From positions 1 to 7,943 of the forward strand of contig JANQJX010000082.1 in the NCBI GenBank assembly GCA_028281425.1: a DNA stretch of 7,943 bases, read 5' to 3'. This stretch comes from Simkania sp. (GTDB lineage: Bacteria > Chlamydiota > Chlamydiia > Chlamydiales > Simkaniaceae). A program made the position numbers and the translations under genes. The notes under the pieces were generated by a model, which was given only the letters and a program-made list of their open reading frames with translations, was not told where the DNA came from and ran no database searches. Below are positions 6,252-7,943 of this stretch, one piece after another (position 1 is the first letter of the stretch; the number at the start of each line of letters is the position of its first letter).

Positions 6252-6268
6252 ATTTCGTATACTGCTTC
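6252..6268 (+). promoter_or_regulatory. Candidate lpdA promoter (-10 TATACT), sharing an element with sucA
   Basis: TATACT (6258-6263) lies inside TATACTGCTTC, the same 11-mer found upstream of sucA, again preceded by ATTTC. Possible -35 sequences are TTCAAA (6233-6238, 19-bp spacer) and TTGAAA (6227-6232, better placed for TATTTC at 6251). The start would be near 6270, giving a leader of about 186 nt to lpdA. A second -10-like TATAAG at 6439-6444 would give an almost leaderless lpdA mRNA. Neither is proven. Confidence 0.35.
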
Positions 6269-6397
6269 TTTCTCTTTCGAAAAGGCTTGTGCAAGTGTTT
6301 TTTGAAATCTCAAGAAATTCTCGAATGGATAAGTTTGCGGCTTAACCTAAAAGCATTCAATTAGATGTATCGGAAAACAGGGCATGTGGATTTTTTA

Positions 6398-6434
6398 GAG
6401 GTGGCGTAAAATGGGAGTTAAAGTGAATTTTTAA
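6398..6434 (+). other. Seven-codon leader ORF (MGVKVNF) with strong ribosome binding site, upstream of lpdA
   Basis: GAGGTG at 6398-6403 ends 7 nt before ATG 6411. The frame reads MGVKVNF and stops at TAA 6432-6434, 21 nt before the lpdA ATG. The lpdA start itself has no Shine-Dalgarno: the preceding bases are AAGTATGGTAACTT. The micro-ORF could load ribosomes that re-initiate at lpdA, act as a leader peptide, or be the remnant of a lost gene. It contains no run of regulatory codons. The Shine-Dalgarno spacing is observed; the role is inferred. Confidence 0.35.
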
Positions 6435-6455
6435 AAGATATAAGTATGGTAACTT

Positions 6456-7847
6456 ATGGATGAACAAGAATATTTTGATGTAGCTGTTATTGGATCTGGG
6501 CCGGGGGGATATGTGGCTGCAATCCGCTCTTCTCAGCTCGGCTTAAAAACGGTTTGCGTTGAAAAAGAGCAAAAACTTGGGGGGACATGCTTAAATGTGG
6601 GGTGTATCCCTTCAAAAGCTCTTTTAGAGTCATCTGATCTCTACTCTAAAATTTGCCATGATGCCAAAATGCATGGGATAGATGCCCAAGCAACCTATCA
6701 TTTTGGAAAAATGATGGAAAGAAAAAATAGAATCATTTCCACCTTTAATCAGGGGATTTTAAGCTTATTTAAAAAGAATCGTGTGACTTTAATTCATGGA
6801 GAAGCCCACTTTAGTTCTCCGAATAGCCTTGAAGTTAAAGGGAAAAGTATAAAAGCCAAACATATTATTTTAGCAACAGGATCTGCTCCTATAGCGCTTC
6901 CATTCCTTCCTTTTGATGAAAAGAGGATTCTCTCTTCAACAGGGGCTCTTTCTCTTGAAAAAGTGCCAAAAAAAATGGTTGTGATCGGAGCAGGGGTGAT
7001 CGGCGTCGAAATAGGATCAATTTTCAAACGTCTTGGCTCTCAAATGCTTTTTATCGAATTTTTAGATTGCGTTTGTCCAACGTTAGATCAAAGCTTATCA
7101 AAAGGACTTGAAGTGGCCCTAAAAAAGCAGGGGCTCCAATTTGAGCTTTCTTCTAAAGTCATAGGGGGAGAAACAGATGAAAAAGGAGTCTCTCTTCACG
7201 TTGAAAGAAAAAATGGGACCCATTTTGAAACTCATGCGGATATGGTTTTAATTGCAATTGGAAGAAGGCCTTTAACTCAAAATCTTCATTTAGAAGAGAT
7301 TGGCATCCATCCAAATTCAAAAGGGGGTCTCCTTGTTAATGACAATTTTCAAACAAAATATCCCCATATCTTTGCAATAGGAGATCTCATTGATGGTCCG
7401 ATGCTTGCGCATAAGGCTTCAGAAGAAGGAGTGCATGTTGCTGAAATCATTGCTGGAAAAAACCCTCATCTCGACTATATCACGATTCCAAATGTTGTTT
7501 ATACCCATCCTGAAGTAGCTTCTTGTGGTTTGAATGAGAAAGAGGTAAAAGAAAGAAACATTCCCTATAAAATAGGCCAATTTCCTTTAAGGGCAAATTC
7601 AAGAGCCCTTGCAAGTGGGGAACCTGAAGGATTTGTTAAAATTATTGCTCAGGAAAAAGAAAATTACCTTTTAGGAGTTCATATTTTATCTGCGCATGCT
7701 GGGGAACTTATTGGCCTTGCTTCTCTTGCACTTAAAAAACGACTAACGGTGCAAGAACTAGCAGATTTTTGCTATGCTCATCCTACCCTATCTGAAGCAA
7801 TCAAAGAAGCTTCTCTTGCAGTCTATAGTCAACCCATTCACCTCTAA
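6456..7847 (+). CDS. lpdA: Dihydrolipoamide dehydrogenase (E3)
   Basis: Lpd is a homodimeric cytoplasmic flavoprotein that reoxidises dihydrolipoyl groups of the 2-oxoacid dehydrogenase complexes with NAD+. The 463 residues are of normal family length. Motifs are the FAD dinucleotide fold GSGPGGY (13-19) with acidic Glu36; the redox-active disulfide GGTCLNVGCIPSKAL (42-56; Cys45 and Cys50); ATGSAP (140-145); the NAD fold GAGVIGVEIGS (178-188) with Glu200; AIGDL (307-311); and the dimer-interface HPTLSE (442-447) with the His442/Glu447 catalytic pair. All are intact. ATG 6456 is the only reasonable start, because an in-frame TAA lies at 6450-6452, yet no Shine-Dalgarno precedes it. The position after sucAB suggests service to 2-oxoglutarate dehydrogenase. 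It may also serve pyruvate dehydrogenase if no other E3 is encoded, which cannot be judged here. Confidence 0.96.
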   Translation: MDEQEYFDVAVIGSGPGGYVAAIRSSQLGLKTVCVEKEQKLGGTCLNVGCIPSKALLESSDLYSKICHDAKMHGIDAQATYHFGKMMERKNRIISTFNQGILSLFKKNRVTLIHGEAHFSSPNSLEVKGKSIKAKHIILATGSAPIALPFLPFDEKRILSSTGALSLEKVPKKMVVIGAGVIGVEIGSIFKRLGSQMLFIEFLDCVCPTLDQSLSKGLEVALKKQGLQFELSSKVIGGETDEKGVSLHVERKNGTHFETHADMVLIAIGRRPLTQNLHLEEIGIHPNSKGGLLVNDNFQTKYPHIFAIGDLIDGPMLAHKASEEGVHVAEIIAGKNPHLDYITIPNVVYTHPEVASCGLNEKEVKERNIPYKIGQFPLRANSRALASGEPEGFVKIIAQEKENYLLGVHILSAHAGELIGLASLALKKRLTVQELADFCYAHPTLSEAIKEASLAVYSQPIHL

Positions 7848-7922
7848 ATAGTCGTCCCTGAAAAACGAAGAAAACATGCTCTGAGCAACATTTAAGCTAG
7901 GAATTTATTGGGGAAAGCAGGG

Positions 7923-7928
7923 TATAAT
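7923..7928 (+). promoter_or_regulatory. Possible -10 box (TATAAT) downstream of lpdA
   Basis: A perfect TATAAT lies 76 bp after the lpdA stop and 15 bp before the window end. No convincing -35 is found at 16-18 bp (GGAATT at 7900-7905 for a 17-bp spacer). It may start a transcript of a gene beyond the window. The rest of 7848-7943 shows no gene and no hairpin followed by a T-run. Confidence 0.25.
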
Positions 7929-7943
7929 CTGCAAGAAACAATC

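Larger units (their letters stand above)
6098..6455. other. Intergenic region between sucB and lpdA
   Basis: These 358 bp hold no long reading frame on either strand that I can recognise. They contain an imperfect stem just after sucB (CTTC-g-ATTG / CAAT-GAAG at 6152-6174, no T-tract), an 8-bp hairpin at 6200-6218, a candidate promoter at 6252-6268 and a 7-codon ORF with a strong Shine-Dalgarno just before lpdA. Several short open stretches end in stops, so a lost gene is possible but not shown. No convincing rho-independent terminator separates sucB from lpdA, so read-through is possible. Confidence 0.6.

Noticed and set aside
6794..7027. Minus-strand 77-codon frame inside lpdA
   Set aside because: It is antisense to the intact NAD-binding region of Lpd, with no supporting signals.
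1..7943. CRISPR array, tRNA, rRNA, toxin-antitoxin, phage or defence genes
   Set aside because: No regularly spaced repeats, RNA gene signatures or gene products of these classes were seen on either strand.

Overview
The window looks like a piece of an AT-rich bacterial chromosome, most likely from the phylum Chlamydiae and probably an environmental (amoeba- or arthropod-associated) lineage rather than Chlamydia itself. The main support is gene order. A radical-SAM HemN/HemW protein and a small acidic coiled-coil protein are divergent from sucA-sucB, which matches the C. trachomatis run CT052-CT053-CT054-CT055 as I remember it. The lineage is inferred from recalled synteny and protein character; no database search was possible.

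Layout: positions 1-445 hold no intact gene. They contain a probable decayed DDE-transposase fragment, an imperfect 26-bp inverted repeat bounding about 174 bp (MITE-like), and a G-run. Two minus-strand genes follow: hemW (1549-446) and a CT053-like hypothetical gene (2010-1549), which share a TAATG stop/start junction. A 178-bp divergent intergenic region (2011-2188) carries a candidate sucA promoter, a 10-bp-stem hairpin and a strong Shine-Dalgarno. The plus strand then carries sucA (2189-4918) and sucB (4925-6097), 6 bp apart. After a 358-bp gap comes lpdA (6456-7847). The last 96 bp hold no recognisable gene, only a perfect TATAAT box.

Function: SucA (E1o), SucB (E2o) and Lpd (E3) are the three components of the 2-oxoglutarate dehydrogenase complex, which converts 2-oxoglutarate, CoA and NAD+ to succinyl-CoA, CO2 and NADH. 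All catalytic motifs I can check are intact. The oddest protein-level point is that SucB shows no recognisable peripheral-subunit-binding domain between its lipoyl and catalytic domains. The promoter regions of sucA and lpdA share an ATTTC-(1-3 nt)-TATACTGCTTC element, which suggests coordinated transcription of E1/E2 and E3. The window is mostly core metabolism. I found no defence island, CRISPR array, RNA gene or clearly new multi-gene system. The points most worth checking are the CT053-like protein, the SucB linker, the shared promoter element, the lpdA leader micro-ORF and the MITE-like repeat.
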